Part shown: piece after piece, positions 12,297 through 23,690 of the stretch
Position numbering within the stretch: the first letter of the stretch is position 1
Layout of the letters: each line of letters opens with the position of its first letter
Source of the DNA: Bolinopsis microptera
Lineage: Eukaryota > Ctenophora > Tentaculata > Lobata > Bolinopsidae
Direction: 5' to 3'
Length of the DNA: 64,000 nucleotides
NCBI RefSeq assembly: GCF_026151205.1
Contig: NC_087083.1
Span: 5,744,460-5,808,459 of the forward strand
Notes under the pieces: generated by a model
Databases searched by the model: none
What the model was told of the DNA's origin: nothing
The model's input: the letters and a program-made list of their open reading frames with translations, nothing else
Program-made: the position numbers and the translations under genes

Positions 12297-13400
12297 AGAT
12301 CAGACATAGTGAGATGAGTTTAAGATATCCAGACTATATTCATGGCTGTACGGTACAGTAGTACCGTTTGAACTGTACATTGTGAATTAATTTAATGGTA
12401 TTTGATATCAATTTCGTTGCTCTATAATACTATATCATATTTGTGAATAAATTATGTACAGAATGTTTGTGATCAGTTAAACATGAAAGTGAAACTAACG
12501 GGCATCTTCTAATTGACTTTTTAAAACTTTCTTTTTATTTTTAGAAGCTATAAATTTTATTGTGAATTACATTTAGATACAAATATTGTATGATTGTTTA
12601 AAAAGAAACAAAAAGTGAAACTTCTGCATTTGAAAAACAAGCTCTTTACACAGTAAAAACATATTGAAGCATCGCATGAAGCAGTTGAAATCAAAACATC
12701 AGCGGCTAAATAGTAGGCTTAACGGGCAAAAATGTCAATTGTCTGCTACCTACTTACCTAGGTTTGGCAGTACAAATCATCAGCCACAATAGTATAAATA
12801 TAATGTACATAGATCCACAATCCACTTTAAAATACAGTTGTGCTAGAACGGAGCTCGAGCTAAGCTTGTTGAGTTATGATGATTTAAAGTTTTTGCATGC
12901 AGTGTGCATGGGAGGACTGCAATAACATTAAATGTCCTAATGCCCACAGCAGGCTTAGTAAATGTGACGGCTCTTACTAATTCGCTCGCCCAAAAATTTC
13001 ACCTGACTTTGGTTTTTATGGTTTTGCAGCCGTACAAAACGGTTTTACATAAACCCTAATCCCAACCCTAACCCTAACCATAACCCCGAAGCTATCCATA
13101 ACCCGTACCACAACCCTAACCCTAACCTGAGCCCTAAACAATCGAATTCATGTTTCACTAGCCTGTCACGTGACCAAAACGGTTTTTTGAGCGAATAGAA
13201 TAGAATTAGTAGGAGCGAATTAGTAAGAGCCCATTTTGCTCCTACTAAATCGCTCCTACTAAAACTCTCCAGGGAAGCATTTTTACCCTGTCCCTACGTC
13301 ATGGCGGGTGATTCGGGATCAGCGTCCAAAAATACACCGATTCAGAGCAATTTCATACCCAAAGGGCCTTTTCACTTAAGAATTTTCTTTTTTTGGGCGA
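12297..13400. other. 3' flank of gene A and intergenic DNA
   Basis: A possible polyadenylation signal aataaa lies at 12446-12451. The interval 12420-12625 matches the 3' flanks of genes B and C (tagata.aaatattgta...attgttt.aaa.agaaa). From about 13030 the DNA changes to C-rich telomere-like repeats. No gene is seen. Confidence 0.6.
13043..13135. repeat. Degenerate telomere-like (ccctaa)n tract
   Basis: Several imperfect ccctaa/accctaa units occur (ccctaatcccaaccctaac, aaccctaacc and others), interspersed with point changes. This looks like an interstitial telomeric repeat (metazoan TTAGGG on the other strand). Confidence 0.6.
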
Positions 13401-13404
13401 GCCC

Positions 13405-14160
13405 GTGGTCACTGAGAGGAAAGTAATATTATTATTTGGTAGTCAGCTTTTATCGCATCAAAAAATATCCGTCACAACTGCAGATACAGCCGATTAAAAT
13501 AGTAAAATGTAGCTCGCACTGAACACAACGTAATTACGTTGTTACCTCAATAACCGATAAAAATTTCGCTCACAAATCTTTGCAGTTTGCACGTGCACGT
13601 GCACAACTGACAACGCGCGTTCAACCCCCTATTTTTATTTAATTTGTACGTGGGCGGTCGTACTAACGAAAATTAAACATAATCTTTCAAATTATAATAT
13701 ACTAAAAAACCCGTGGTCATAGGGAGGAAACTATAAAAAGCTTTTTTTGAAAGTAAGTTTTTATCCATGAAAAAAACATCCATCCCAACCGAAGATACAG
13801 TCGATTTAAATTTAAATGTTAAAACACTTTCAACACAAAGTAATTACCACAAAACTGATCATCAAAATGTCGTTAAAACAATCATTGTACGTGCACGTGC
13901 GCGTTCCAACACCGTTACTTATATGGTTACTATGTAACTTCTTATTCTCATCTAATTTGCACGTGGGTGGTCGTGCAAACAAACAAATTCTCTGAATTAT
14001 AAGTAAGATCATAGATTAAGCCCGTGGTAAAAAAGGGATGAAGCTAGTATAGTAGTTTTTTATTTCTTTGGCAGTCAGTTTTTATCGCATCAAAAAATAT
14101 CCGTCACAACTGAAGATACAGCCGATTAAAATGTAGCTCGCACTGAACAGACCCGTCGCC
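13405..14160. repeat. Three diverged copies of a dispersed repeat
   Basis: Three blocks (starting near 13440, 13753 and 14062) share 'gtcagtttttatcgcatcaa', a 'catccgtcacaactg.agatacagccgatt' core and 'atgtagctcgcactgaac'. A fourth fragment lies at 26155-26220. They contain no coding potential and look like an unclassified non-autonomous repeat. Confidence 0.65.
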
Positions 14161-15907
14161 ACTCTCAGCAGTCAACCATGGCTCATAAAAGCTTAACGCG
14201 GCGCCTGGGTCCGTTCACCAACTGTGCTAATGTGAGTGGCGATGTGGTAAGACCCATTTTAACAGCGTGTATATTGATCAAATACAAGCGCGCTAGCTGC
14301 TAGCATACTTGTATCATTTAATTTTAAATCAAATTTATTCGGAAATATATTTATTGATTATGTATTGAATTGTATCACGTCGTGACCCTCACGGTCGTTT
14401 CACTAGGTTTTACTTTTATCGTCCTGACGATACAGGGGGAGCCGCGCACTCGTGCGCGACGGGTCATACAACGTATGACAACTATTGAATTGGTGATAAA
14501 TAATAAAATTGTCTTTTCTCAAAAAAAAATTGTCTTTTCTCAACACAACGTAATTACCTCATAGTCAGTGTAATAAGCGCCAAGCGCGAGCACAGAATTT
14601 TTTTTCTCCGATTCTACAAAATTTTATACCAATGTTTTAGTCAAGATGTAAATAATTTTTATCCACCGGGTAGCAATGTTAGCTCAGCGTTCATCAAGAT
14701 CGCGATTTTTACGCCGCGCACTCGTAAAACGCATGAAAAAATCGAATTGACGATAGAAATCGAGCGCTATGCGCATATTATTCGCTTTTTCACTGTTATT
14801 TTCTGGTTGATTTCATAAACGTTTTAATTTTGTTTGAAACTCTCGAAACCAAGGATTGTCCACTATTTTACTGCAATTATCTACTTGAAGTTTCTTTTGT
14901 TTTATCAAACAGTTTAAAGTGGAATATTTTCTGTGCTTGATTATACACTGTAATTACATGATAGGGCCTTGCTAATGTAAATTGGCAATTACAGATCACT
15001 TAAGTTTCCAAATTTATCGCTCAGGTTATGACCTATCTTAAAGTTCAACTGCTTGGTTAAATTAAAGCTGGGCACAAATATCATTTTTGCAAAGAATTCA
15101 TTCAAAGACATTTTAAAGCAAGTAAAGTAAGTAAGTACAGCACATAGAATATCCTAGAACTTAGAAGTATATTGTTATTCACTTGATCTTTGATTTTATT
15201 CTGTGTTTCGGAGTTTTTGTTAAGTAGCAGGGTCCCCTGTGTTTTACTGACCAAATTAAGCCGCAAGTCTATGACTGCCTACCTCATTTTAACTTAATTA
15301 AAGAAGTATAGAACTGTATGACGTATGTCTCTCTTACTTTATCCGTTTACCACGTCTGACCGGTTGCCATTTTTCACTCTATGGTTATATACTTCTCTAT
15401 ACATAATTCTGACAGCAAATATAAAAGTGCCAAGTGGGTATCTATGTAATTTTCGTATCATTTTGAATTTAATGGTTACCTTCATACCCAAAGTTTAATG
15501 TTAAATCTCACTGTACCATATTCATTAACTTATAGCTTATAACATATTATATGTTTTGATTTTATGTCCCTATACTAGAAGGGTATTCTTCTAACAGTTT
15601 TTGACTGACTTGAATGTCCTGCACAGCAGTTTGAAGCTTCTTTAAATTATTTTTATTCTTATCGTATTGCTGTGTAAATTTAATTCTAATTCTAATTCAT
15701 TTCTTATTCTCACTTTAATTAATTCTCACTTCGTTACTTTTCATAATGAATGTTTTTGGCACATCAGAATGAGCAAATGAATCGGGAGAAATGCTTCCTC
15801 TGACTCTGTCAAGTAAGTACATTATTTCCAATGTATTTGTTGTTTTGATAATCTTTCTTCGCTCTTATGAGTGGGTCAATCCTTTGTTTTGATGATATTG
15901 TTGACGA

Positions 15908-15957
15908 AGTGAGAATCTCCACTCAGTGTTTTGAAAACACTGAGTTGAGATTCTCAC
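15908..15957. repeat. Short fold-back hairpin
   Basis: The arm gtgagaatctccactcagtg is followed almost directly by its complement cactgagttgagattctcac, with one or two mismatches and a tiny loop (ttttgaaaa). It would extrude as a nearly perfect stem of about 20 bp. Confidence 0.85.
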
Positions 15958-16146
15958 CTTGTCTCAGAATAGATAAAGGGAACCATCAGAAAATAATTTG
16001 GCTTCGATGGAATGAGAAAATTCGAAACAACTTCTGGCCGGGGTTGGAGACCTGGAACGGTTCAAGGGATCCACCAGAAACAAATCTGGCTTTGGCAGAC
16101 TTTCTGAATATCTAAACACACACACTCATCTCCACTTCTGATATAA

Positions 16147-16795
16147 CTCGGTTTCTGTTTGGAGTAAGGAGCTAATTTTGGGCATCAGGCTGTTGAGTTA
16201 TTAGCCCAAGACATATTTTTACGCTCTCGCGAGTAGCAATTACAACAGCTAAAATCAAATTAACTCGGTTTCTGATTGGACTTTGGAGTATAAAAGAGCT
16301 AAATTTGGGCATAAAATCATCATATTAAGTAGAGCGTAATTAACTCCTCAGACTTCAGGTTAATCAGTTACTACTGTTATATGACCACACCCTTTTGAGC
16401 TCTCGTGAGTAACAATAACAGCACTTACAATCAAAATAACTCAGTTTCTGATTAGAGTAAGGAGCTAAACTTGGGCATTGAAGTGTTCTAAATTATCACA
16501 TTGAGTAGGTAGAATGTTATTTAAAAATCTCAGACATCAGGTTATTGAGCTATAATAGCCCAAAAACTATTCTTACGCTCTTGCGAGTAGCAATTGACGC
16601 ACTTCATACTAACTGTTCATCTTGGACATGAAATTGTTCAAAATTATCACATTAAGTGGGGTAGAGCATGGTTTTAAAGTCAACATGCTTTAGATTGTTG
16701 AGTTATTAGTCCATATCCTATTTTACGGATCATCACATTGAGTGTCGTAGAACATGGTATTAAAATCTTCAGACTTTATGCTGTTGCATTTAAGA
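16147..16795. repeat. Diverged tandem repeat of about 175 bp, four copies
   Basis: Each copy begins near 'aactc.gtttctg.ttgga', then reads 'ggagctaa.tttgggcat', a 'cagac.tcaggtt' segment and 'acgctct.gcgagtagcaat'. Starts fall near 16147, 16263, 16439 and 16613; the first copy is shorter. It looks like a degenerate satellite. Confidence 0.7.
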
Positions 16796-16944
16796 AAATA
16801 TATATATTGAAATGTGGTATTTATATCCCGACAACACAAGTAAGGTGGTTAACCATGTCAGAGCGGCTGACTGTGAGTGATGTGAGCAAATGTGTAAAAG
16901 TGAACAAAAGTATTATAACTCATCATAAGGCAAATAATGTTTTA

Positions 16945-17480
16945 GATAATTATATTAATATTATAAAACAAAGTCTTATGATATTGTTATTATCTTAACA
17001 GTTACTGTTGTAACTTACAATTTTAAATTTATATTCCTTGTATTCCTTGTATTCCTTGTATTCCAGTACGTAATATAGGGTGTTAAAGCTGGTATTTCAA
17101 TATTTGCTCAAGTTTCACAGATATCATCAATTGAGTATTGTGACAAAGTAAACTTATTTGTGCGACTGTATGATATTATCATAATTCCCAGTACTTCCAG
17201 ATCATCAAGTAATCCTACTGCACTACTCAGCATTCCTTGTCAGGGTGTCCTAAACATTCCTCATATATTTTCTTAAATGCAACAGTATAAAGTCTGAAGA
17301 TTTTAAAACCAAAATTGAGCAAATATTGAAATACCATGGCTTAAACACCCTATATTACGTACTGGAATACAAGGAATACAAGGAATACGAGGAATATAAA
17401 TTTAAAATCTTAAGTTACAACAGTAACTGTTAAGATGATAACAATATTATAAGGTTTTGATTTATAATATTAATATAATT
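16945..17480. repeat. Large inverted repeat with (attccttgt)n core
   Basis: The left arm (about 16945-17111) and the right arm (about 17313-17480) are reverse complements over roughly 160 bp. Both include tandem attccttgt units and 'tacgtaatatagggtgtt'. About 200 bp of spacer separates them. A second pair, 16762-16802 and 17268-17305, is also inverted but does not nest outside the first, so the structure was rearranged. Confidence 0.8.
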
Positions 17481-18280
17481 TACTGAAAAGAAAAAGAAAG
17501 ATTTTGAAAATAAATATTTAGTTTACCTGCCTACCTTGCCTAGGTCGGTCCAGATGAAATCTGGAACGAGTTTATTTAGTTTACAGTCCCCTGTTAATGC
17601 TTAATTAATTAACACTATTACAACCACGCACCAGTCACATAAATTATTATGTGGTTGTAATACGTTTACAGTGCCACAATTGAAACATCGCAATACTGAA
17701 TACATGGTAAAAAATAGATTAATTATGTCACCAAAAATATTATAACTCTGTTTACTCCTTGCTGGAAGATAATTAGTTTGTCCAAATTTGTATGATGATA
17801 AAGTTAAATTGAATTCTAATAGAGGTATGGTGAACTACAAAATAGGGCATGCATTGTTAATTTCGTCACATAATTTGTTGTGAAAGTTTGTTAATTTTTC
17901 GTTCACATCCACATCCTTATTATTGTTGGAATTGATTAATACAAGAAATATAGTAGCCCATACCAGTTTTCTGCATTAAATTTATATTGTTGAGGCACAA
18001 AATGGTAATTCTGTCACATTTTTTGTGACTAAGCAAAATTTAAGGTAGCATTGTTAAACTTGAGGTTTGATGTGCTGGACAATAATCTACCACTTATTTT
18101 TAAAAGAATATTGAATTCTAATAGAGGTATAGTTCTTCAAAATAGGCACAAGAAAGGTTGACTTCGTCACATCATTTTTTTTTGACAATGTTAATATCAA
18201 CTGTCCTCTCTTGGATCAATCTGACCAAACGTAAAACGAAGGCAATCGGTTTAAATCTCATATGAAATATTTTCAGGTAC

Positions 18281-19423
18281 TGATTCTATAACGAAGTCTA
18301 ATCGTCATCTTCTTACAGTGTTCGATGTCTGTGTGAAGGTAAAATGGTGACATCCTCTGGATCAGGCAGAGGTCGAGTGTTATCGGGATTACTACAGATT
18401 GATGATCCCGCTCATCGGAGAAGATAAAGGCCTTGCTCAGCAATGGGTAGGGTTTGCAGTTTAGATAGCCATGTGGCACGCTGCAACTTAATTATTCGAG
18501 ATTCTTCTCGAATAATTTTCAAGACTTGATGTCAATTTATTATTGGAGAAAAAGAAGATTTATGAAGGTGAATAGATGCCAGGGTCGGATTGAGTTGACA
18601 AAGCTCAAGATGAAAAGGTAATTTAATACTCAGATCATAATGTTTTGTTGCATTTACCTAGAAGTTAATTGTTTTGGAAATATGCTGTGTAATAAAGTAG
18701 TTCTAAAAACATTGAATTAAAGTGGACGCCATCCTTTAGAGAAATTTAAATTTATTACCTTCCCAATCTCGCTTTAACTCTGTATTTTAATGTATTCTTG
18801 TGTAAAATTGTATTGATCCCGTTTGATGCGACAAGGTAAAATGCTCTTACCAGGAAAGGAATTTACTCAACGTTTCAATGTTACAACATCGTATTCATGA
18901 TCTCAAATTATTTGTTATATAGTAGTGTTGAAAGTATTAAAACTGTATGTTAACAAGCATTTAGTTCTTGGAAAGAATTGGCTTATATCTCATAAACTAA
19001 CAATGATTATTTTAATTCAATCAGGATAAGAAGATTAAGAAGCACAAGTTCAACTCCAATACTTGTTAGAACTGGAGAAAGAAGTACCACACCGTACTCA
19101 AAACCCAAACGAGATATCATTGATCTTATTGACGAGGAAGAAACGATGAAAGAACTGCAAGACTGCAAGAGCTCTTAGACAGCTCTCCCACAAAAAGTAC
19201 AGCCAGCACAGACAGTTTTTGCAACCGAAACGATAACCATACATATCAATATCTTCAAAATCAGTATCTAGGACGTGTAAGGTTAGGTTTTATATTTATT
19301 CGCATTTTGAGATGTAACGGCCTTTTCCACATTCAATAGTTCTGAAAATCTGTTTTTGTTTTGCGTCAAATTTCTCTCTCTTCGTTTTAACACTAACAGT
19401 ACTGCACCCCTTGTACTTGTAAC
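18281..19423 (+). other. Probable 5' region of the CR1/L2-like LINE
   Basis: GC content rises from about 18290. At 19023-19190 a + strand frame reads RIRRLRSTSSTPILV, then RDIIDLIDEEETMKELQ, and stops. An 8-bp tandem duplication (ctgcaaga twice, near 19157-19172) breaks the frame, and the reading resumes as ELLDSSPTKSTASTDSF. This resembles the low-complexity N-terminal part of LINE ORF1 proteins. The true 5' end of the element is not resolved. Confidence 0.35.
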
Positions 19424-20506
19424 TTGATGCCCGACCATATAGCCAAGGCTCAAACGGCCTACACTGAAATTTCCGATATATTGGATAGTTTCCCGACTAT
19501 AAATAAAAGCAACAGATCGAAGGAAGACAGTCAAAAGGCGTTTGATAATTCAAAGCTGAAGATTTTCAACCTCATGAAGTCAAGCATTCTGCCTGTTATC
19601 ACTGATAAGGGTGCTACATCATACACTTACATTGTAAAGGAGAATGTGCGAGTATCGGCTGAGATCAAAGATTTGCAGCTCATAATCAGAGAGTTGCAAA
19701 CGGAAAACAAGAGCTTGAATGCCCGAGCAGATACGCTAATTGGGACCTATAGTGACGTTGTTGGTGAAGTCAAGACTGTTTTGGAAAACTGGAAGCAAGA
19801 TCTTGATGTATCAGGTATAGATATGAAGAAAGAAGTGAAGCAGGTCGTTAAAGAACACCTGAAAGAGATTATGACCGAAACTGTCTCCACGATAGTCAAA
19901 ACAGACAAAATGACAAAAACATTTGCTGACGTTGTGAAGAATACAGAAAGTATCATTGGCCGCGAGACGAAGAAATGTTTCGAGAACAGTTTAGCCTCTG
20001 CGCTTAAGGAAAGCCAGTCTGAGATTGTATCTCAGACCACAGCTCGACAGGAAGCTGATGTGTTCGACAAAGAGAAGCGTATCAGGAACGTCGTGATCAC
20101 TACTGTTCCCGAGAGCTCACTAACAGAGATAAAGGACAGGATCGCAGCCGATAAGCTGATAGCTGCCACGGTTCTAGATGTCACAACCGACCAGATAGAA
20201 CGCTGCTACAGAGCTGGTCCCCCTCTCGGGTCTGGCTCTAATAAGGAAAGAACAAAGCCACGACCCCTTGTTGTTGTGCTTGCGACACCAGATCTTGCCC
20301 GTAGCAAGCACAAGTACGGAAATGGCTGCAAGGTTCTCAAGGATGGTGAGGACTACTGGATAAATCCAGACTTATCCCAGGCTGAAAGAAGGGCGAACTA
20401 CGAGGCGCGGCAAAAAAGACGGGAGCGGACGAAGGACAGTGGTTCCAAGGGACTATTGACAGGTGGTACGGAATCGGAAAACTCCGGCAACGTTGCGACC
20501 TATTAG
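19424..20506 (+). CDS. LINE ORF1 protein (CR1/L2-like)
   Basis: The frame has 360 codons. The first half is charged and helical, probably coiled coil (about residues 70-110 and 120-200), as in ORF1 proteins that multimerise on element RNA. From about residue 220 comes an RRM-like region with RIRNVVITTVPES, RCYRAGPP and PRPLVVVLATPD. A basic tail with the pattern INPDLSQAERRANYEARQKR follows, a motif recurrent in ORF1 proteins of CR1/L2/jockey-type LINEs. It should act as a nucleic-acid chaperone in the retrotransposition particle. The initiator is uncertain: an ATG-ATG-like start lies at 19424, but coding-looking sequence exists upstream. ORF2 overlaps the end in the -1 frame. No frameshift or stop is seen. 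Confidence 0.8.
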   Translation: MMPDHIAKAQTAYTEISDILDSFPTINKSNRSKEDSQKAFDNSKLKIFNLMKSSILPVITDKGATSYTYIVKENVRVSAEIKDLQLIIRELQTENKSLNARADTLIGTYSDVVGEVKTVLENWKQDLDVSGIDMKKEVKQVVKEHLKEIMTETVSTIVKTDKMTKTFADVVKNTESIIGRETKKCFENSLASALKESQSEIVSQTTARQEADVFDKEKRIRNVVITTVPESSLTEIKDRIAADKLIAATVLDVTTDQIERCYRAGPPLGSGSNKERTKPRPLVVVLATPDLARSKHKYGNGCKVLKDGEDYWINPDLSQAERRANYEARQKRRERTKDSGSKGLLTGGTESENSGNVATY

Positions 20507-20583
20507 CTGTCTCTAGTTATAACTCTAAACTAAGAAACAATGCTAGTCATTTTCTGAAAGTTTTTTATTCAAATGCAAATGAC

Positions 20584-23508
20584 TTGAAGAATAAAATCAG
20601 TGAACTGCAAATTGTAGCCGAATCCAGCGACTGCAAGGTTTTGGGAATTACAGAAACAATGTTCAGTGCAGATGTGTATGATGCAGAGGTAGCATTAGCG
20701 AACTTTAGGCTGTATAGAGTAGATCGATTAACGGGGAAAGGTGGTGGTTCTTGTATATATGTGCATGATTCTATCCAATCTCACAATGTAACAATAAATG
20801 TACCTGATTGCATATGTGTCATGCTAAATTCTGATTGTATTGATATTGCATTATTTGTTATATACCGATCCCCTTCATTAACAATCGATAAGTGTCAATC
20901 AATGTTATCTAATCTGTCCGTAGCGATTGAAAATCTAGCCCCTAATACCGAACTAATCATGATGGGAGATTTCAATCTTCCTGATGTTGTGTGGGATTTA
21001 GGTGTAGTTAAATGTCCGAATAATTCAATTAATCAAAAATTCCTGATTCAACAGTGCTATCTTGATTTTTTCGCAAAACATGATCTCAGTTGGGTTATCG
21101 GAGACGATGTTAAAACTCGCAGAAGGAAGGTTTTAACAACAGTGCAATCGTCAACTCTTGACAATGTTATGACTTCAGACCCCGCCATATTTCAGGAAGT
21201 TCAAATAACTGCACCGCTGGGAAAATCAGACCATGTGGGAATTATCAGTAAGTGGTCAATTGCTAACCATGATGAGTATGTGACTCAACAGAAGAAGAAT
21301 TGGTCAAAAGCAAACAAAGATCTAATCATTGATACAGCAGGGCCGCTGCAATGGAGTGCCAATCATGACTTGACTATTGAAGAGCACTGGAATCTGATTC
21401 AGGCCAATGCCAACACCATTGCTGAAGCTGTTCCAGTCGTCAAATTGAGGATAAATCGTGCGGGTGCAATAAAATCACGATCGGTCTGGGACAAACCATG
21501 TCTAATCAAGGCACGGAAGCTAAAAGAAAAACTGTGGTCTATTTTTGAAAACGACCCGACATCAAAAAACCTGAATCATGCACTACATCAGCAGAGTGCT
21601 TACGAGAAGAAGCAACAGCAGCTCATGATATGCTATGAGAATAAAGCAGCAGCCCAGCTAAAAATAAATCCAAAAGCTTTCTACAGCTATATGAACTCCA
21701 AGCGCAAGATTAGGGCTGCAATATCTGGAATCAGAGATGCTAGTGGGGATGAACTCCACTCAGCACATGATATGGCTAACCAACTTGGGATTTTCTTTGA
21801 GAGCACGTTTGTAAAGGAGGATCAGGCCTCAATACCTGACCCACTACCCGGAGACAGCGCAAAGGAGACGATTCCTGACCTGAAATTCAATACAAGTGAA
21901 GTTCAAGATCAACTTCGTAAAGTTAACATCTGGAAGTCCGTTGGACCTGATGATATACACCCCAAGCTTTTGAAAACACTAGCCGAAAACAAACAGTTTG
22001 CTGATTCAGTCACAGCACTGTTCCAAAAATGCTACAACGAGGGAAAGATTCCCGAAATCTGGAAGCAGGCAAATGTCACTGCATTGCATAAAAAGGGGGA
22101 TAAATCCCAAGCCAGCAATTATCGCCCTATTAGCCTAACATGCGTTCTTTCCAAGATCTTTGAGAGGTTTTTAAGGAACCATATTCTAACTCACGTATCC
22201 CCCATGATTGTGAATGAACAACACGGTTTCCTACCAAAAAGATCCTGCGTCTCGAACCTACTGGAATGTATGGACATTGTCAGTGAGATACTAGAGAAGG
22301 ACGGGTCAGCTGATATACTGTATCTCGATTTTCAGAAGGCTTTCGATTCTGTACCACACAAACGATTGCTGAGAAAATTACAATCCTTTGGAATATCTGG
22401 CAACACCCTTGCAGTCGTGGAAGACTTTCTAACAGGAAGAACATTTCGCGTCAGGGTTGGATCATCATTTTCTAGAGTGTTTGCTGTAACATCTGGGGTC
22501 CCTCAAGGAACCGTGCTGGGCCCCCTGCTCTTCCTGCTCTTCATAAATGATCTCCCTGATGGAATTGAGAGCTTCGTATCACTCTTTGCTGACGATCTTA
22601 AGCTAGTAACGAGCACAGCTAAGCACAGTGTTGCACAAGATGATATACTGAAACTCAATGCGTGGGAGAAGGAATGGTTCCTAAGATTCAATGTGAAGGA
22701 TGGCAAGTGTAAGGTACTACATATTGGGCGTAACAATCCAATGCACGAGTACTTCATGAATGGGGAATGCCTCCCCCAAGTGAAGGCAGAAAAGGATCTT
22801 GGAGTTCTAACTACCAGAAACCTGGACTGGAGTGATCATATAGATAAGTCCGTGAAAAAAGCAAAGTCTGTTATAGGCTGGATCAAACGAAGTTTGATCT
22901 GCCGTAACAAATTTGTTATGCTAAATGTCTACAGAACTCTAGTTCGACCTCACAACGAATACGCTGTGCAAGTGTGGAATCTACCAGCAGAGCAAGGAAA
23001 CTGGAGGACTATTAAGAAGATAAAAGATGTTCAGAGAGAATTTACACGAATAATCGACGGGATTGGTATCCTACCATACGATGAGAGACTGAGAATCCTC
23101 CAGTTAACAACACTACTGGAGCGCCGTATGAGGGGTGATCTTATTGAAACCTTAAAAATAACGACGGGTAAAGTGGACTATGGACAAGATCTTTTCAGGA
23201 TATCACGTAGCGGTACCAAGATCCTAAAAGATAAAAGAGGAAATCAGGTCCTCAGTAACCGTGTTGCCAATTACTGGAACAAAGTACCAAGTTCGGTTAA
23301 AGAAGCCAGTTCAGTAGATGCATTCAAAGCTCGACTTCAATGTTATAAAAATGAACTGATAGCGAGTGGAGCATCGTCAAAGGGTCACTTCTGGGATCTC
23401 AGCGAAACCTTGATGTCAAAAATAAATACATGTGAGCATGATTCATATGCACATTTCATGTCTAATAACCCATTGATTGCTAAATACCGAGGAATCAATG
23501 TTTCTTGA
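20584..23508 (+). CDS. LINE ORF2: AP endonuclease and reverse transcriptase (CR1/L2-like)
   Basis: The frame has 974 codons and appears intact. The N-terminal third is an APE-type endonuclease with a GITET segment, YRSPS, MMGDFNLPDVVW (GDFN) and KSDHVGI (SDH). The reverse transcriptase follows: GPDDIHPKLLK, HKKGDKSQASNYRPISL, HGFLPKRSC, YLDFQKAFDSVPH (catalytic Asp), GVPQGTVLGPLLFLLFIND and FADDLKL (catalytic Asp pair). The C-terminal part (RNKFVMLNVYRTLVRPH and onward) is the usual thumb-like region. Target-primed reverse transcription is the known role of this family. The frame is open back to about 20350, inside ORF1, without an ATG. Translation may therefore need reinitiation, frameshifting or a non-ATG start; 20584 is only the first TTG codon. 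Confidence 0.9.
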   Translation: MKNKISELQIVAESSDCKVLGITETMFSADVYDAEVALANFRLYRVDRLTGKGGGSCIYVHDSIQSHNVTINVPDCICVMLNSDCIDIALFVIYRSPSLTIDKCQSMLSNLSVAIENLAPNTELIMMGDFNLPDVVWDLGVVKCPNNSINQKFLIQQCYLDFFAKHDLSWVIGDDVKTRRRKVLTTVQSSTLDNVMTSDPAIFQEVQITAPLGKSDHVGIISKWSIANHDEYVTQQKKNWSKANKDLIIDTAGPLQWSANHDLTIEEHWNLIQANANTIAEAVPVVKLRINRAGAIKSRSVWDKPCLIKARKLKEKLWSIFENDPTSKNLNHALHQQSAYEKKQQQLMICYENKAAAQLKINPKAFYSYMNSKRKIRAAISGIRDASGDELHSAHDMANQLGIFFESTFVKEDQASIPDPLPGDSAKETIPDLKFNTSEVQDQLRKVNIWKSVGPDDIHPKLLKTLAENKQFADSVTALFQKCYNEGKIPEIWKQANVTALHKKGDKSQASNYRPISLTCVLSKIFERFLRNHILTHVSPMIVNEQHGFLPKRSCVSNLLECMDIVSEILEKDGSADILYLDFQKAFDSVPHKRLLRKLQSFGISGNTLAVVEDFLTGRTFRVRVGSSFSRVFAVTSGVPQGTVLGPLLFLLFINDLPDGIESFVSLFADDLKLVTSTAKHSVAQDDILKLNAWEKEWFLRFNVKDGKCKVLHIGRNNPMHEYFMNGECLPQVKAEKDLGVLTTRNLDWSDHIDKSVKKAKSVIGWIKRSLICRNKFVMLNVYRTLVRPHNEYAVQVWNLPAEQGNWRTIKKIKDVQREFTRIIDGIGILPYDERLRILQLTTLLERRMRGDLIETLKITTGKVDYGQDLFRISRSGTKILKDKRGNQVLSNRVANYWNKVPSSVKEASSVDAFKARLQCYKNELIASGASSKGHFWDLSETLMSKINTCEHDSYAHFMSNNPLIAKYRGINVS

Positions 23509-23690
23509 TTGTTAAATTCAGAACTACATGTTAACGTCCTAAAAATAATTAATCATTAAATGTTCCGGATAGGAACATTTTTCTTTTTGATAATATTGTG
23601 CGAACTGCAATAGCGTAGAGTGCAGTTGGGTTTCAAGTTTTGTCGAGATGGCCATGTGGCCATAATCCTATTATTATTATTATTAATAAA
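23509..23690 (+). other. LINE 3' UTR and microsatellite tail
   Basis: After the ORF2 stop there is a hairpin at 23558-23580 (aaatgttcc, ggata, ggaacattt) and a short palindrome at 23649-23664 (atggccatgtggccat). An (att)n tail at 23669-23685 follows. CR1/L2-type LINEs usually end in a short tandem repeat rather than poly-A and use a 3' stem-loop for recognition. Confidence 0.7.

Larger units (their letters stand above)
14161..18280. other. Non-coding, repeat-rich intergenic DNA
   Basis: Only short frames occur, and none has a recognisable domain. The stretch includes a hairpin at 15908-15957, a satellite-like tandem repeat at 16147-16795 and a complex inverted repeat at 16760-17480. A segment near 14540-14680 is related, in inverse orientation, to 26010-26130. 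Confidence 0.6.

Noticed and set aside
11798-12307. Three long minus-strand frames of SRRCQDVVKTL repeats
   Set aside because: They are translations of the 11-bp minisatellite; all three frames are open because no unit contains a stop.
15867-16115. 82-codon + strand frame
   Set aside because: It crosses the hairpin at 15908-15957, has no domain and no neighbour support.
18273-18479. 68-codon minus-strand frame
   Set aside because: It lies in the presumed 5' region of the LINE and shows no domain.
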